A stretch of DNA of 15,557 nucleotides. Source: JBFGSX01 sp041581335 (GTDB lineage: Archaea > Thermoplasmatota > E2 > JACPAO01 > JAHFTW01). Below, one piece after another: positions 14,114 to 15,557 of the stretch. Within the stretch, counting starts at the first letter, position 1. Each line of letters starts with the position of its first letter. The notes beneath the pieces were generated by a model that saw only the letters and a list, made by a program, of their open reading frames with translations, was not told the origin of the DNA and did no database searches. Both the position numbers and the translations under genes were made by a program. The DNA lies in the NCBI GenBank assembly GCA_041581335.1, contig JBFIDG010000034.1:1-15557 (forward strand), written 5' to 3'.

Positions 14114-15088
14114 TCAGAAGTTCAGGACCTCTTCAACGGCTTGAAGGATCTTGTTGGGGTTGGGCATGTAGAGGCCCTCGAGCGTGTAGGGGAACGGAAC
14201 ATCGTACCCGGCGACACGCTTGATGGGGGCTTCCATGTACTCGATGGCCTCTTCGGCGACGGTGGCGCTGATCTCGCTGGCGAAGCCACCGGTGAGGGGG
14301 GCTTCGGTGACGGTGACCAAGCGGCCGGTCTTCTTGACCGAGGAGAGGACGGTGGCTTTGTCCCAGGGCATGATGGTGCGCAGGTCGATGACCTCGCAGC
14401 TGACGCCTTGCTCTTCCGCGCTTGCGGCGGCCTTGAGCGTCATGGGCATGGTGGAGCCGTAGGAGACCATGGTGATGTCGCTGCCCTTCTGGCGGACGAC
14501 GGCCTTCATCAGGTCCTCGGTGTAGTAGTCCTCGCTGACCTCGCCCTTGGCGGCGCGGTAGAGGGCCTTGGGCTCCATGAAGACGACGGGGTCGTCGCAG
14601 GCGATGCTGGCGTGCAGCAGGCCCTTGGCGTCGTGCGCCGTGCTGGGGGCGACCACGATGAGGCCAGGGGTGTGCGCGAAGGGGGCTTCGCCGGATTGGC
14701 TGTGGTAGTGGCCGCCGCGGATGCCGCCGCCGTAGGGCGTGCGGACCGTCATGGGGCACCAGTATTCGCCGCCGCTGCGGTAGCGCAGTTTGGCCGCTTC
14801 GTTGATGAGCTGATCAAAGCCGGGCCAGATGTAATCCATGAACTGGATCTCTGGCACGGGGCGCATCCCGTAGGCGGCCATGCCGATGGCGGCGCCGATG
14901 ATCAGGTTCTCGTTGAGGGGCGTGTCGAGGACGCGGTCGTCCCCGTACTTGGCCCAGAGGCCGTCGGTGGCGCGGAACACGCCGCCGTTCTTGCCGACGT
15001 CTTCACCGAACACAACGACGTCGTCGCTGCGACCCATGGCTTGGTCCAGGGTGTGGGTGATGGCCTGGATCATGGTCATGGTGGGCAC
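14114..15088 (-). CDS. 2-oxoacid dehydrogenase E1, beta subunit
   Basis: Beta subunit of the thiamine-diphosphate-dependent decarboxylase that pairs with the E1-alpha encoded just upstream in the operon. The 324 aa match the usual length. It begins with the family's MTMIQAI (4-10), followed by VFGEDVG (26-32). The ThDP-activating glutamate is Glu60 in TPLNENLIIG. RTPYGGG (116-122) and GGHYHSQSGEAPFAHTPG (125-142) are typical of E1-beta. The GTG at 15088 is favoured because a GGGGGTG motif lies 7 bases before it; the ATG at 15079 is an alternative three codons in. An upstream open extension overlaps the E1-alpha end and lacks similarity. The start is 40 bases after the E1-alpha stop. Confidence 0.94.
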   Translation of the reverse strand: MPTMTMIQAITHTLDQAMGRSDDVVVFGEDVGKNGGVFRATDGLWAKYGDDRVLDTPLNENLIIGAAIGMAAYGMRPVPEIQFMDYIWPGFDQLINEAAKLRYRSGGEYWCPMTVRTPYGGGIRGGHYHSQSGEAPFAHTPGLIVVAPSTAHDAKGLLHASIACDDPVVFMEPKALYRAAKGEVSEDYYTEDLMKAVVRQKGSDITMVSYGSTMPMTLKAAASAEEQGVSCEVIDLRTIMPWDKATVLSSVKKTGRLVTVTEAPLTGGFASEISATVAEEAIEYMEAPIKRVAGYDVPFPYTLEGLYMPNPNKILQAVEEVLNF

Positions 15089-15128
15089 TAGGAAGCACCC
15101 CCGGGTACGGGCCGCTTCGCTTGGAGCA

Positions 15129-15557
15129 TCAGTGATGCCCTCCGGGTACGCCGTGTTCATCGACGTCTTTGCGCATCTTCTCCCGCTGCTCGAGGAGGTG
15201 GGCCGGGAGTTCGGCGTAAACGTCGTCAAAGAGCGTGTCGGCTTCGGGGTGCCATTGCACGGATTCGGCGGCCTTCAGAGCCGCCGCGACCTCTGCTTCG
15301 GCTTCCTTGGCGGTGGTGGCGATGAAGTCGTCGTCGATGAGGCCACCTTTCAGCAGGAACTTCTCGAAGCGCAGGATCGGGTCCTTGGCCTTCCATTCCG
15401 CGTACATCTCTTGCGGGACGTACTTGCTGGGGTCGTCGCTGGTGGAGTGGGCCGCCATGCGCATGGTGACCGCTTCGATGAGGGTGGGGCCTTCGCCGCG
15501 GCGGGCGCGGTCGATGGCTTCCTTGGTCGCTTGGTACATGGCCAGGACGTCGTTGCC
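15129..15557 (-). CDS. 2-oxoacid dehydrogenase E1, alpha subunit (C-terminal part)
   Basis: Only the last 142 residues lie inside the window; the gene continues beyond the right edge on the minus strand. It opens with GNDVLAMYQATKEAIDRAR, runs through GEGPTLIEAVTMRMAAHSTS and then SDDPSKYVP. This is the conserved region around the E1-alpha loop that helps close the ThDP site. The HSTSDDPSKY form resembles branched-chain type E1-alpha more than classical pyruvate E1-alpha, but such assignments are unreliable across archaea. The charged C-terminus ends in VPGGHH. It is the first visible gene of the operon; its promoter is outside the window. Confidence 0.9.
   Translation of the reverse strand, partial: GNDVLAMYQATKEAIDRARRGEGPTLIEAVTMRMAAHSTSDDPSKYVPQEMYAEWKAKDPILRFEKFLLKGGLIDDDFIATTAKEAEAEVAAALKAAESVQWHPEADTLFDDVYAELPAHLLEQREKMRKDVDEHGVPGGHH

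Noticed and set aside
11121..14144. A 1007-codon open frame on the plus strand opposite lpd and E2
   Set aside because: It is antisense to two genes with complete active-site motifs. Its composition (long runs of Asp, Val, Gly, Ala, Leu) is what a GC-rich complementary strand gives, and it has no recognisable domain.
1..15557. CRISPR arrays, tRNA or rRNA genes, insertion sequences, phage or toxin-antitoxin genes
   Set aside because: I found no spaced direct repeats beyond the 15-bp tandem unit, no transposase or integrase motifs and no RNA gene signatures. Gaps between genes are short and accounted for.

Overview
This GC-rich, densely packed window carries a nearly complete acetylated arginine biosynthesis pathway and a bacterial-type 2-oxoacid dehydrogenase complex, plus two patatin-like genes and a small lipoprotein. 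The organism looks archaeal. One gene encodes an archaeal-style ACT-domain regulator of amino acid metabolism. Several operon-leading genes (argC, the ACT regulator, the second patatin) have a TATA-like element 23-30 bases before the start codon, which fits TBP-dependent promoters and leaderless mRNAs. Internal operon genes instead rely on Shine-Dalgarno-like motifs or stop/start overlaps. A Thermoplasmata-like or other euryarchaeal lineage is possible, but I cannot place it more precisely without a search.

Layout, almost all on the minus strand, read from high to low coordinates. A 2-oxoacid dehydrogenase operon comes first: the C-terminal part of E1-alpha (cut by the window edge), E1-beta, E2 (lipoyl acyltransferase) and E3 (dihydrolipoamide dehydrogenase). 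A 188-base gap with a 15-bp tandem repeat leads to a Cys-containing lipoprotein and a YjjU-like patatin. Next is the arginine operon argC-argJ-argBD, in which acetylglutamate kinase and acetylornithine aminotransferase are fused in one reading frame. The ACT-domain regulator is the only plus-strand gene; its 3' end overlaps that of argBD by 23 bases, and its promoter faces that of argG. The second arginine operon, argG-argH-argF, follows, joined by 4-base and 1-base stop/start overlaps. A second patatin gene lies 57 bases beyond argF.

Together ArgJ, ArgB, ArgC, ArgD, ArgF, ArgG and ArgH can take glutamate to arginine, with ArgJ recycling the acetyl group. No carbamoyl-phosphate synthetase and no LysW carrier protein is present here.

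The most interesting signal is regulatory. The upstream regions of argC and argG carry the same interrupted palindrome, TGTC-N8-GACA, at almost the same distance from the two start codons (68-83 and 67-82 bases). The argG copy also covers the TATA box of the divergent ACT-domain gene. I infer a local arginine regulon in which the ACT protein, or a partner, binds these sites and controls its own gene as well. This is a hypothesis from sequence only.
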